Notes: generated by a model from the letters alone, not told the origin. Positions 1 to 8,892 are shown, numbered from the stretch's first letter. The stretch is 11,102 nucleotides of DNA from Desulfovibrio sp. (GCA_022837365.1 JALHHV010000047.1:1-11102), one strand, 5' to 3'. Numbers and translations are program-made.

Positions 1-1263
1 AAGGTGGAGGTGGTTCCCGTAAAGCCCTGCGCCACGCAGAAGCATCTTTCCATGGCCTACACCCCCGGCGTCGCCGAGGTGTGCCGGGCCATCCACGCCG
101 ACGTGGCGCTGGGCTACGACTACACCAACAAGGGCAACTTGGTGGCGGTGGTCAGCAACGGCACGGCGGTGCTGGGGCTCGGCAACATCGGGCCGCTGGC
201 GGGCAAGCCGGTCATGGAAGGCAAGGGGGTGCTGTTCAAGATCTTCGCGGACGTGGACGTGTACGACCTGTCCATCGACCAGAAGGACCCCAAGAAGATC
301 ATCGAATTCGTGAAGATGCTGGAGCCCACCTTCGGCGGCATCAACCTTGAGGACATCAAGGCGCCGGAGTGCTTCGAGATCGAGCGGACGCTTATCGAGC
401 AGATGGACATACCGGTGTTCCACGACGATCAGCACGGCACGGCCATCATTTCGGGCGCGGGTCTCATCGCCGCGCTGGAGATGACCGACCGCCAGCCGCA
501 GGACGTGAAGCTGGTGATCAGCGGCGCGGGGGCCGCGGCCATCGCCTGCACCAGGTTCTTCGAATCGCTCGGCGTGCGGCGCGGGAACGTGTTCATGTTC
601 GACTCGCGCGGGCTCATCCACAAGGGTCGCGCCGACCTGAACGCCCAGAAGCTGGAATTCGCGCAGGAACGCGACCACGGCAGCCTGGCCGACGTCATGC
701 GCGGCGCCGACTGCTTCCTGGGGCTGTCCGTGGGCGGCATGGTCACCCAGGACATGGTGCGCTCCATGGCGCCGAACCCCATCATCTTCGCCTGCGCCAA
801 CCCCGACCCGGAAATTTCCTACGAGGACGCCAGGGCCGCGCGCGCCGACGTGATCATGGCCACGGGCCGTTCCGACTACCCCAACCAGATCAACAACGTG
901 CTGGGCTTCCCGTTCATCTTCCGGGGCGCGTTGGACACCCGCGCCACCGCCATCAACGAGGAGATGAAGCTGGCCGCCGCCCGCGCCCTGGCCGCCCTGG
1001 CGCGCGAACCCGTGCCCGCCGACGTGCTGGCCGCCTACGGCCTTTCGGAGCTGGCGTACGGGGTGGACTACATCATCCCCAAGGCGCTGGACCCGCGCGT
1101 CATCGAATGGGTGGCCCCGGCCGTGGCCGAAGCCGCCATGCGCACCGGCGTGGCGCGTCGCCAACTGGACCTGGCCGCCTACAAGGTGGAACTGCGCGAA
1201 CGCATGCAGGCCGCGCGCGCCCGCATCGGGCAGTTTATCGATACGTATGGCCTGGACTTCTAG
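1..1263 (+). CDS. Malic enzyme (malate dehydrogenase, oxaloacetate-decarboxylating), 5' partial
   Basis: Oxidative decarboxylation of L-malate to pyruvate and CO2 with NAD(P)+; a soluble enzyme linking C4 acids to pyruvate. Frame 1 is open from the first base, and the residues before the YTPGVAEVC motif match the family's usual N-terminal stretch, so the true start lies upstream and roughly 20 residues are probably missing; the GTG at 4 is internal. Visible family signatures in order: [44 protein letters not shown], the acidic metal-site region [27 protein letters not shown], and the nucleotide-binding turn [10 protein letters not shown] (nt 517-546). About 420 residues are present and the gene stops at 1263, so this is the short form without the C-terminal phosphotransacetylase domain of MaeB. 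Cofactor preference cannot be read from the sequence. A large inverted-repeat element starts 8 bases after the stop. Confidence 0.93.
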   Translation, partial: KVEVVPVKPCATQKHLSMAYTPGVAEVCRAIHADVALGYDYTNKGNLVAVVSNGTAVLGLGNIGPLAGKPVMEGKGVLFKIFADVDVYDLSIDQKDPKKIIEFVKMLEPTFGGINLEDIKAPECFEIERTLIEQMDIPVFHDDQHGTAIISGAGLIAALEMTDRQPQDVKLVISGAGAAAIACTRFFESLGVRRGNVFMFDSRGLIHKGRADLNAQKLEFAQERDHGSLADVMRGADCFLGLSVGGMVTQDMVRSMAPNPIIFACANPDPEISYEDARAARADVIMATGRSDYPNQINNVLGFPFIFRGALDTRATAINEEMKLAAARALAALAREPVPADVLAAYGLSELAYGVDYIIPKALDPRVIEWVAPAVAEAAMRTGVARRQLDLAAYKVELRERMQAARARIGQFIDTYGLDF

Positions 1264-1320
1264 TTTGGTACTGCAAACCGTCCTTTTGCCCGCTGGCGTC
1301 GTCAAACGTCGCCTGCCATG

Positions 1321-1375
1321 GCTTTGCTGTCCTTATCCGTAAGACTCGCGCTGTGCGCTCGCCTAACGGCTGAGG
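1321..1375 (+). repeat. 55-bp direct repeat, first copy, inside element 1
   Basis: Matches 1451-1505 at 51 of 55 positions, offset 130 bp. Positions 1337-1369 form an imperfect hairpin whose arms begin ccgtaag and end cctaacgg, with a mismatch inside the arms. A unit in the reverse-complement orientation, ccgttagg to ccttacgg, lies in element 2 at 7267-7294. Confidence 0.85.
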
Positions 1376-1450
1376 CTCGGTCGAATACGATAAGAGTACG
1401 CTCTGCGGTCGCCATCCGTAATGCTCGAAGACTCGCAGAACGGCTGCCGC

Positions 1451-1505
1451 GCTTTGCGGTCCTCATCCGTAAGACTCGCGCTGCGCGCTTGCCTAACGGC
1501 TGAGG
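1451..1505 (+). repeat. 55-bp direct repeat, second copy, inside element 1
   Basis: Second copy of 1321-1375 with four substitutions. Its hairpin unit is at 1467-1499. A diverged related unit (ccgtaatgctcg to gaacgg, 1416-1443) sits between the two copies and corresponds to 7368-7396 in element 2. Confidence 0.85.
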
Positions 1506-1598
1506 CACTCCCTCATGGCAGGCTAGTTTTCCTCGCCAGCGAACAAAAATCCTGGTTTGCACGCGCCCGGTAACGCCAAGGGCGCTTGGGAGGAGGCA

Positions 1599-1626
1599 TT
1601 GCACGCCTCTCCGGTCAAAGTATTAT
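1599..1626 (+). promoter_or_regulatory. Candidate sigma-70 promoter of pepA
   Basis: A -35-like ttgcac (1599-1604), a 16-base spacer and a -10-like tattat (1621-1626) predict transcription starting near 1633. An exact 10-bp inverted repeat brackets this promoter and leader: gcctctccgg (1605-1614, in the spacer) and ccggagaggc (1710-1719, just before the pepA ribosome site). That could be a two-site operator or chance. The -35 is also in the loop of a short gaggc/gcctc repeat. Prediction from consensus only. Confidence 0.45.
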
Positions 1627-1632
1627 TTGCTG

Positions 1633-1661
1633 GGCACCGGCGGCTTTATGCCGCCGGTGCC
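1633..1661 (+). other. Strong hairpin at the predicted 5' end of the pepA mRNA
   Basis: Exact 12-bp arms ggcaccggcggc (1633-1644) and gccgccggtgcc (1650-1661) with loop tttat. No T-run follows, so it is not a typical intrinsic terminator. It would begin at about +1 of the predicted pepA transcript, where such hairpins can protect an mRNA 5' end. That role is inferred. Confidence 0.6.
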
Positions 1662-1737
1662 GTTGCGTGGACGCATCCGGTGCCTTATTTCCCAAGAATT
1701 GCTACGCCGCCGGAGAGGCGCGTGATGGAGGTGTGAC

Positions 1738-3319
1738 GTGGACATTCGCTTTCAGGTGGGCGGACCTGCCCAGTGGCGCGCGGATGCGGTGATCGTGTTC
1801 CTGTTCGAGGGCGAGGCCCTGTCGGACGGGGCGCCAGAACTGCTGGAGGCGGCGCCGTGGCTGGGCATTGCCCCGGCGGTGCGTGATTTCAGGGGCAAGA
1901 AGGACGAGGTCGCCGTGTTCCACGGGCACCCGGACCTGGCCGTGCCGCGCGTGATCGCGGCGGGGCTGGGCAAGCGCGAGGCGTTCGCGGCCACGGCTCC
2001 GGCCGGGCTGCGCGCGGCGGCGGGCGCGGCCCTGCGCCGCTGCCGAGAACTGAAGATCGAGACGGTGGGCCTGGACGCTTCGTCCTTGGCTCGTTTTGAC
2101 GCGCCGTCCCTTGCCTTGGTGGCTGCCGCTGCGGCGGGAGAGGGCGGCACCCCGCCCTGGTCCCCATTCGAAGAGGCCGTGTGCGGCGCGCTGCTGGGCC
2201 TGTACCGCTATGACCGCTTCAAGACCAACGGTACTGGCAACGGCGGGAATGGCGGCCCCGAAGCCGGAGAAGACGCCCGGTTCGAGCCGCGCTGGCTGGC
2301 CCTGCTGTGCGCCGAAGCCTCTGTGCCGGACGACCTGCACGCCGCCGCCCGCAGGGGCGAGGCGGCCGCCGCCGGGGTGGCCCTGGCGCGCGACCTGGTC
2401 AACGGCCCGCCCAACTTCGTCACCCCCGGCCATCTGGCCGGACAGGCAGAGGCCATCGCGAAGAAATACGGCATGCGGGCCCGTTCGCTGGGCCGCGTCG
2501 AACTGGTGGAGATGGGCATGGGGGCCTTTGCCTCGGTGTTCCGTGGCGCGGAGGAGGAGCCCCGGCTGGTGGTCATCGAGCATGCCCCCAAGGGCACCGA
2601 GGACCAGAAACCGCTGGTGTTCGTGGGCAAGGGCATCACCTTCGACACGGGCGGCATCAGCCTGAAGCCCGCCGCCAAGATGCACGAGATGAAGGGCGAC
2701 ATGGCGGGCGCGGCGGCCATCCTGGGGCTGTTCGAGGCGCTGGGCCGCTCCGACGTGCCCCGCCGGGTGGTGGGCATCATGCCCTGCACCGAGAACATGC
2801 CCGACGGCCGGGCCACCCGTCCCGGCGACATCGTGACCACCCTGTCCGGCAAGACGGTGGAGATCATCAACACCGACGCCGAAGGGCGGCTGGTGCTGTG
2901 CGACGCCCTGACCTGGGCCCAGCGCGAATACGCCCCCGAGGTGGTGCCTGACCGGGGCCTGCGTGGTGGCGCTGGGCACCGACGTGGCGGCGGTGTTCGC
3001 CAACGACGATGCGCTGTCGGGGCGCATCCGCGGGGTGGGCGACGTGGTGGGCGACCGCTTCTGGCCCCTGCCGCTGTGGGACATGTTCTTCGAAAACCTG
3101 AAGAGCGACGTGGCCGACATGGCCAACGTGGGTCCGCGCGAGGGCGGGGCCGTCAACGCGGCGCTGTTCCTGAAGCAGTTCGTGGACAAGGGGGTGCGCT
3201 GGGCGCACCTGGACATCGCGGGCCCGGCCTACACCGCCAAGAAGACATCCACCTGCCCCGGCGGCGGCACCGGCTTTGCGGTGCGCACGCTGCTGGAACT
3301 TGCGCGCGGCGGCGTGTAA
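1738..3319 (+). pseudogene. pepA: Leucyl aminopeptidase (M17, PepA), frameshifted at 2947
   Basis: Cytosolic two-metal M17 aminopeptidase that removes N-terminal residues from peptides. The GTG start at 1738 is supported by GGAGG at 1727-1731, six bases upstream. Frame 1 encodes the variable N-terminal domain and then the catalytic core: GKGITFDTGGISLKP with Lys298, Asp303 and Lys310, Asp321 in KGDMAGAA, and NTDAEGRL at 378-385 (Asp380, Glu382, Arg384). These match the metal ligands and catalytic Lys/Arg of the family. After residue 403 (Val, 2944-2946) the family continues with a VDLATLTGAC-like stretch. Here one leftover C (2947) is followed by LTGACVVALG in frame 2, which stays homologous to the stop at 3317-3319. 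This fits a 14-bp loss relative to the family, removing about five residues and shifting frame. Translated as written, frame 1 would run on to 4599 as unrelated residues. Either a real pseudogene or a sequencing/assembly error. Confidence 0.9.
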
Positions 3320-3357
3320 GGGCTGCATCCGGGAATACCGGGATACGGAAAACGCCA

Positions 3358-3389
3358 GCGGGCCGCGAGGGGAAACCTTCGCGGCCCGC
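3358..3389. terminator. Probable bidirectional terminator between convergent pepA and the GGDEF gene
   Basis: Exact 11-bp arms gcgggccgcga (3358-3368) and tcgcggcccgc (3379-3389). On the plus strand only a weak gttcgtt follows. On the minus strand the hairpin is followed within a few bases by a tttt run (the complement of gaaaacg), so it looks better as a terminator for the GGDEF gene. It lies 38 bases after the pepA stop and 61 bases past the GGDEF stop. Confidence 0.7.
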
Positions 3390-3450
3390 GTTCGTTGCGT
3401 GGGGCAGGGGGCGTGCCCGGCAGGCGCCGGGGAAATATCCGAAGGAGGCC

Positions 3451-4617
3451 CTACGCCTCTTCCTCGTCCAGCAGCAACCCCTCGGGCAGGAAGATGTCGG
3501 GCACCTCGCCCGCGAACACCCGGTTGCGGCCCTGTTCCTTGGCCAGGTACAGCTTCTGGTCGGCCTTGCGGATGTGGTAGTCGATGTCGCCTTCCGGGCC
3601 GCAGGTGTGCACCCCGAAGGACAGGGTCACGCCGACCGGGATGCCGTGGTACGAGTATTCCGTCTGTTCGATGAGGCCGCGCAGTTTTTCGGACAGCCGG
3701 GCGGCCCCGGCCTCGTCGGTTTCCGGCAACAGCAGCAGGAATTCCTCGCCGCCCCAGCGACAGATGGTGTCCTGGTGGCGCAGGTTGTCGTGCAGCAGCC
3801 CGGCCACCGATTGCAGCACCTGGTCGCCGCACTGGTGGCCGTAACAGTCGTTCACCGACTTGAAGTGGTCGATGTCGCAGATGGCGATGGACAGCGGCCT
3901 GCCGGTGCGTCGGGCGCGCACCTGCTCGTATTCCAGCCGTTCGCACAGGGCGCGGCGGTTGGCGAGGCCGGTCAGTTCGTCGGTGCGGGCGCTTTCGGCC
4001 AGTTGCTGGGTCAGCAGGATGAGCAGGCGCTGGGTGTGGCGGCGGGTGTATTCGGCAAGCCCCGCGAAGATGCCGCAACACAGCAGGGCCACCATGTAGC
4101 GGATGCGGAAGGCCTGCGAGTAGTCGGCGTACAGGAAGGGATCGCCCGGCAGGAACAGGATGGCGCCCACCCCCAGCAGCAGGGAGGCCATCAGCAGGAT
4201 GCCGATGGACAGGCCGAAGGTCAGCATGACCACGGGCGGAAAGATGAACAGCCACACGAAGCCGCTGCCTTCCACCCCGCCGTGGGCCACCAGGTACAGC
4301 GACAGGCAGAACAGCACCAGCACCAGCGCGGTGCTGGGCAGCACGTGACGCCCGGTGCGGCGCACCCAGAACAGCCCGAACAGGGCCAGGCCCAGCAGCA
4401 CCAGCAGGAAGACCATGAAGGTGGTCTGCCCCTGGATGAAGTCCAGTATTCCCATCACCGAGGCGAACAGCGCCGTGACGCCATAGAAAAGGTTCGCCAC
4501 TCCGGTGACGCGTGCGGTCTCCGGGTCGGCGTCTTCCTGCAGGCCATTGGCAAGCAGGGCGTTCACGCAGCGGTGCAGCCTGCTTTTGTCGAGCACTGAA
4601 GCCTCTCGTACAGCCAT
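3451..4617 (-). CDS. Membrane diguanylate cyclase (GGDEF domain)
   Basis: About 388 residues from the ATG at 4617. The N-terminal half has about six hydrophobic segments (roughly residues 38-61, 66-85, 92-112, 119-156 as two, and 171-188), probably an inner-membrane sensor with short loops and no large periplasmic domain. The C-terminal half is a GGDEF domain: DELTGLANR near 213-221, CDIDHFKSVND from about 247, and signature GGEEF at 289-293, a form usually active in making cyclic di-GMP from two GTP. RHQD at 280-283 sits exactly five residues before GGEEF, matching the RxxD product-inhibition site. No EAL or HD-GYP domain follows. The ATG has no clear ribosome site; a GTG at 4594-4596 with gagagg five bases upstream is an alternative start that removes seven residues. 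The gene is divergent from speA and convergent with pepA. The signal it senses is unknown. Confidence 0.9.
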   Translation of the reverse strand: MAVREASVLDKSRLHRCVNALLANGLQEDADPETARVTGVANLFYGVTALFASVMGILDFIQGQTTFMVFLLVLLGLALFGLFWVRRTGRHVLPSTALVLVLFCLSLYLVAHGGVEGSGFVWLFIFPPVVMLTFGLSIGILLMASLLLGVGAILFLPGDPFLYADYSQAFRIRYMVALLCCGIFAGLAEYTRRHTQRLLILLTQQLAESARTDELTGLANRRALCERLEYEQVRARRTGRPLSIAICDIDHFKSVNDCYGHQCGDQVLQSVAGLLHDNLRHQDTICRWGGEEFLLLLPETDEAGAARLSEKLRGLIEQTEYSYHGIPVGVTLSFGVHTCGPEGDIDYHIRKADQKLYLAKEQGRNRVFAGEVPDIFLPEGLLLDEEEA

Positions 4618-5122
4618 GAGGGCGGACAAAGCCGCGCATGCCCGCAACGCGCCACGGCGCATGCGGCCGGGCGAGGGTCGGGCTGGCTTGTTCCATGCGC
4701 GAGGGGAACGCAAGGGCGGTGCCGGGCGGGCCGGATGGCGGCGTCCTCCCCGCACGTTTCCCCGAACGTGCCGCACGCGCGCATACCGGAATGGGACCTG
4801 GATACAGCGAAATCGTGAATTCGTGACGGACCGGAACTCCCCCCGGCCTTCGGGCCGGAGCGGCCCCGCTGGCGGACCGGAGCCGACGGCTTCCCCCTTT
4901 ACGGCGGAATTCGGCCGGGCCTTTAGGGCTTGTCGGATATGGTCTGCACGAAGTACGCCCACGCCATACCACAGCGGCGGCTACCTGTCAGCGGCAAGTC
5001 CCGTCTCATGTCATGCCCTACCGCAAAATGGGTAAAAATCCCACCTGGCGCGCGCTCCGTGTCGCGTACGCCCAATGATTGCGGGGTACTGTGACATTCG
5101 CGCGAAATGGGGGAAAATACCG
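4618..5122. other. Divergent intergenic region between the GGDEF gene and speA
   Basis: No gene supportable on either strand; open frames here read as low-complexity shadows. Visible structures: an exact 7-bp hairpin gcacgtt/aacgtgc (4752-4758 / 4765-4771); a hairpin with a stable ttcg loop (4843-4858); a 10-bp palindrome ttcgcgcgaa (5097-5106); and two similar A-rich boxes at 5023-5042 and 5102-5121 (16 of 20 positions equal), the second abutting the speA -35. No convincing promoter for the GGDEF gene was found. Confidence 0.5.
4843..4858. other. Small hairpin with a UUCG-type tetraloop
   Basis: Exact arms ccggcc (4843-4848) and ggccgg (4853-4858) enclose ttcg closed by a C-G pair, an unusually stable RNA loop type. 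It is about 400 bases from speA and 225 bases upstream of the GGDEF start, with no T-run. Part of a leader or an unannotated small RNA, or chance in GC-rich DNA. Confidence 0.35.
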
Positions 5123-5151
5123 TTGACAAGGCCCCCCGCTGTCAATAGAAG
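5123..5151 (+). promoter_or_regulatory. Promoter of speA with overlapping inverted repeat
   Basis: Consensus -35 ttgaca (5123-5128), a 17-base spacer, and a -10-like tagaag (5146-5151) predict a start near 5158 and a leader of about 109 bases. The -35 is also the left half of an exact inverted repeat, ttgaca (5123-5128) and tgtcaa (5140-5145), spaced 11 bases, which ends exactly at the -10. A dimeric repressor bound there would block RNA polymerase. The regulator is not identifiable from the window. Confidence 0.6.
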
Positions 5152-5266
5152 GTGCCACTCTTCCCACGCATGCGCACCCTGTCCTGTACGGGCGCGCGGG
5201 GGAGGAGAGAGGCTCTGGTCGGCCCGCCCTGGTGGCGTGGCCGTGGCATGCACCTGTAGACGGGGT

Positions 5267-7204
5267 ATGTATGAGGTTCGGGAATTGGCAAGAAACCGTA
5301 CGCTGCAACAGTGGAGTGTCGACGACTCCGCTGAGCTCTATGGCATCCGCAATTGGGGTGCCGGGTACTTCGATGTCGCCCCGGGTGGCGATGTCGTCGT
5401 CTATCCTTTCGGAGACAACCGCGGTCCTGCCGTAAGCATCCCGGAAATCATCCGGGGCATGCGGGAGCGCGGCTATGACATGCCGGTGCTCCTGCGCATC
5501 GAGAACATTCTCGATTCCCAGATCACCAGTCTTCACCAATCCTTCCGCAAGGCCATCGGGTCGCTCGGCTACAAGGGCGAATACCGGGGCATCTTTCCCA
5601 TCAAGGTCAATCAGCAGCAGCAGGTGGTCGAAAAGATCGCCCAGTTCGGTTCGCGCTACCACCACGGGCTCGAGGTGGGCAGCAAGGCCGAACTCATCGC
5701 CGCCGTCTCGCAACTGCGCGACCGCGAAGCCTGCCTGGTCTGCAACGGCTACAAGGACGAGGAGTTCATCGACCTCGGCCTGCACGCCGTGCGCATGGGC
5801 TACAAGTGTTTCTTCGTGGTCGAGATGGCCAGCGAACTGCCGCTCATTCTCCAGCGCTCCAAATGCCTTGGCGTGCGCCCGCTCATCGGCGTGCGCGCCA
5901 AGCTGTCCGTGAAGGCGGGCGGCCACTGGACCGACTCGGGCGGCGAGCGGTCCACCTTTGGCCTGACCACGGCGCAGATCGTGGACGTGGTGGACCTGCT
6001 GAAAGACAACGGGATGCTCGACTGCTTCCAGCTGCTGCACTACCACCTGGGCTCGCAGGTCCCGAACATCCGCGACATCCGCGCCGCCGTCATGGAAGCC
6101 TGCCGCATCTACGGCGGGCTGGTGGCCGAGGGCGCGGCCATGGGCTACCTGGACCTTGGCGGCGGCCTTGCCGTGGACTACGACGGCTCGCACACCAACT
6201 ACGTGAGCAGCCGCAACTACACCCTCGACGAATACTGCGCGGACATCATCGAGGCGGTGATGAACATCCTCGACGAGGAAGGCATCGCCCATCCGCACAT
6301 CGTCACCGAATCGGGCCGCGCCACCGTGGCCTACTACTCCATGCTGCTGTTCAACATCCTGGACGTGAGCCGCGTGGAGATCGGCAACCTGCCCGACATC
6401 CTGCCCGACGACTGCCCCGAGCCTGTGCGCAACATGCGCGAGGCGCTCGCCGGGCTGACCCTGCGCAACCTTCAGGAATGCTACAACGACGCCGTGTACT
6501 ACCGCGACGAAGTGCGCCAGCAGTTCCTGACCGGGCGCATCACCCTGCGCGAACGCACCCTTGGCGAGCGCTACTTCTGGGCCATCATGAAGCGCATCGC
6601 CCAGGAGAAGCAGAAGCTGAAGCACGTGCCCAAGGACCTTGCCGAGATAGACGTGGCCCTGGCCGACATCTACTACGGCAACTTCAGCGTGTTCCAGTCG
6701 CTGCCCGACTCGTGGGCCATCGACCAGCTGTTCCCGGTGGTGCCCCTGCACCGCCTGAACGAGCTGCCCTCGCGGCAGGGCATCCTGTCCGACATCACCT
6801 GCGACAGCGACGGCCGCATCGACCACTTCATCGACCCGCAGGGCGTGAAGGGCACCCTTGACCTGCACCCCCTGCGGGACGGCGAGGAATACTACCTCGG
6901 CGTGTTCCTGGTGGGGGCGTACCAGGAAACCCTGGGCGACCTGCACAACCTGCTGGGCGACACGAACGTGGTCTCGGTGCGCGTGCACGAGGACGGCAGC
7001 TACGAATTCGTGCGCGAACTGCGCGGCGATTCGGTGGCCGACATCCTGTCGTACGTGGAATACGACCCCCGGCGCATCATCGAGGACATCCGCGAGGCGG
7101 CCGAACAGGCCGTGCGCGAGGGGCGCATCACCCCCTCGGACCGGTACCGGGTCATGCAGGCGTATGAGGATGGGCTTCGCGGGTACACTTACTTCGAACG
7201 CTAG
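5267..7204 (+). CDS. speA: Biosynthetic arginine decarboxylase
   Basis: Decarboxylates L-arginine to agmatine, the entry step to polyamines; PLP-dependent, fold type III (alanine racemase-like barrel), with Mg2+ in the SpeA family. 645 residues, full length for SpeA. Features in order: SAELYGIRNWGAGYF at the N-terminus; FPIKVNQ with the PLP lysine Lys113; HYHLGSQ from His258; the phosphate-binding DLGGGLAVDYDGS from Asp296; ESGRA from Glu348; and SDITCDSDGRID, in which Cys512 corresponds to the conserved active-site cysteine. The ATG at 5267 has no good ribosome site. A TTG at 5285 has gagg (5273-5276) eight bases before it, and the recognisable sequence begins there (ARNRTLQQW), so it may be the true start. 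Followed, after repeat element 2, by the carboxynorspermidine dehydrogenase gene on the same strand. Confidence 0.96.
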   Translation: MYEVRELARNRTLQQWSVDDSAELYGIRNWGAGYFDVAPGGDVVVYPFGDNRGPAVSIPEIIRGMRERGYDMPVLLRIENILDSQITSLHQSFRKAIGSLGYKGEYRGIFPIKVNQQQQVVEKIAQFGSRYHHGLEVGSKAELIAAVSQLRDREACLVCNGYKDEEFIDLGLHAVRMGYKCFFVVEMASELPLILQRSKCLGVRPLIGVRAKLSVKAGGHWTDSGGERSTFGLTTAQIVDVVDLLKDNGMLDCFQLLHYHLGSQVPNIRDIRAAVMEACRIYGGLVAEGAAMGYLDLGGGLAVDYDGSHTNYVSSRNYTLDEYCADIIEAVMNILDEEGIAHPHIVTESGRATVAYYSMLLFNILDVSRVEIGNLPDILPDDCPEPVRNMREALAGLTLRNLQECYNDAVYYRDEVRQQFLTGRITLRERTLGERYFWAIMKRIAQEKQKLKHVPKDLAEIDVALADIYYGNFSVFQSLPDSWAIDQLFPVVPLHRLNELPSRQGILSDITCDSDGRIDHFIDPQGVKGTLDLHPLRDGEEYYLGVFLVGAYQETLGDLHNLLGDTNVVSVRVHEDGSYEFVRELRGDSVADILSYVEYDPRRIIEDIREAAEQAVREGRITPSDRYRVMQAYEDGLRGYTYFER

Positions 7205-7211
7205 GCACCAG

Positions 7212-7461
7212 CGCCGACAGGCGATTTCGCCCGCTGGCGGACCGACCCGAAGGGCGCGTAGCGTGGCCGTTAGGCGAGCTTGCGAGCCTTACGGACATCG
7301 AGAGCAACGCTGTCAGGCGGCGGGCCGCATATCGGTCACGTACCAAAGAGCGCGCTGCGGTCGCCAGCCGTAACACTCGCACAGCTCGTGTAACGGCTGC
7401 CGCACGCTCCCTCATGCGGCCCTTGCCTTCCTTGCCAGCGAACGAAATCGCACTGTCGGCG
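7212..7461. repeat. Nested inverted-repeat intergenic element, copy 2
   Basis: Outer arms cgccgacag (7212-7220) and ctgtcggcg (7453-7461) are exact complements; gcgatttcg (7221-7229) and cgaaatcgc (7443-7451) extend the stem past a small bulge. Shared boxes cccgctggcgg (7230-7240) and ccagcgaacgaaa (7435-7447) follow, then exact inner arms gggccgcat (7322-7330) and atgcggccc (7414-7422). The core tcggtcacgtaccaaa (7332-7347) is identical to 8941-8956 in element 3, and acgctccctca (7404-7414) recurs at 8962-8972. Hairpin units at 7267-7294 and 7368-7396 are related to those of element 1. Starts 7 bases after the speA stop. Confidence 0.85.
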
Positions 7462-7532
7462 GGAGCAGCGGTGCTTTTGCCAGCGGTTGAAGCTCAAGAC
7501 TCCTCAGTTCATCGAGCAGGGTACACCGTGGG

Positions 7533-7560
7533 CATGCCATGCAGTGAACTGCGTGGTATG
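7533..7560 (+). promoter_or_regulatory. 28-bp near-perfect palindrome upstream of the dehydrogenase gene
   Basis: Left arm catgccatgcagt (7533-7545), spacer ga, right arm actgcgtggtatg (7548-7560). Eleven of 13 positions are complementary, and the two exceptions would be G-U pairs in RNA. It therefore folds as an RNA stem with a four-base tgaa loop, or acts as a dimeric operator. It lies about 140 bases before the dehydrogenase start, beyond element 2, and no clear promoter could be assigned beside it. Confidence 0.5.
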
Positions 7561-7584
7561 CGGTAGATACAGGCGACAAGCGGA

Positions 7585-7607
7585 GCCGCCCTGCATCATG
7601 GGGCGGC
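7585..7607 (+). other. Hairpin in the dehydrogenase leader
   Basis: Exact arms gccgccc (7585-7591) and gggcggc (7601-7607) with a 9-base loop. No T-run follows. Probably in the 5' leader of the dehydrogenase gene; role unknown. The rest of 7462-7701 shows no gene and ends with the ribosome site aaggag at 7690-7695. Confidence 0.4.
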
Positions 7608-7701
7608 CGTCGGGGATAACCACAGCAGTGTGGCGCGGCCGCGCGTCCGGCGGGCATGGGTGCATGCCGGGGCGGGCGGGGCGCGCAAAAAGGAGTGCGT
7701 C

Positions 7702-8891
<1,190 letters not shown>

Positions 8892-8892
<1 letters not shown>

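Larger units (their letters stand above)
1272..1561. repeat. Nested inverted-repeat intergenic element, copy 1
   Basis: Outer arms tgcaaacc (1272-1279) and ggtttgca (1554-1561) are exact reverse complements. Inside them are a shared box pair, ttttgcccgctggcg (1284-1298) and cgccagcgaacaaaa (1534-1548), which pair imperfectly, then exact inner arms gcctgccatg (1311-1320) and catggcaggc (1514-1523). The interior (1321-1513) carries two copies of a 55-bp direct repeat (1321-1375 and 1451-1505), a shared core starting tcggtc at 1377, and further small hairpin units. Copies 2 (7212-7461) and 3 (8892-9020) have the same order of boxes. The element lies directly after the malic enzyme stop. There is no open frame of merit and no transposase. 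Function unknown; a structured 3' end, a transcription or decay boundary, or a non-autonomous element are possible. Confidence 0.85.

Noticed and set aside
1321..1505. CRISPR array from the two 55-bp direct repeats
   Set aside because: Only two copies, the repeats are too long and imperfect, the interval contains related hairpin units rather than a unique spacer, and no cas genes are present.
1272..1561. Insertion sequence or standard MITE
   Set aside because: No transposase frame, no target-site duplication seen, and terminal arms differ between the three copies, unlike transposon ends. A diverged non-autonomous element is not fully excluded.
1302..1604. Small open frames within element 1
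   Set aside because: They run through the inverted repeats on both strands, have no ribosome site or family resemblance, and are explained by the repeat structure.
2938..2963. Programmed ribosomal frameshift in pepA
   Set aside because: No slippery run is visible at the junction, and several conserved residues are missing rather than merely out of frame, so a deletion or sequence error explains it better.
3320..4599. Continuation of the frame-1 pepA reading frame to a 953-residue product
   Set aside because: After 2947 the residues are low-complexity, rich in Gly, Arg, Gln and His, and lie antisense to the GGDEF gene. The real pepA C-terminus is in frame 2 and ends at 3319.
4923..5129. Short minus-strand open frame in the speA upstream region, possibly an insertion-sequence remnant
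   Set aside because: No motif, no ribosome site and no terminal repeats that I can define; it overlaps the speA promoter region.
5018..6988. Long minus-strand open frame antisense to speA
   Set aside because: Residue make-up (Val, Ala, His, Gln, Asp repeats) is the usual shadow of a GC-rich gene; no motifs, and speA is clearly real. The same applies to the long minus-strand frames at 7504-8862 and 9291-11090.
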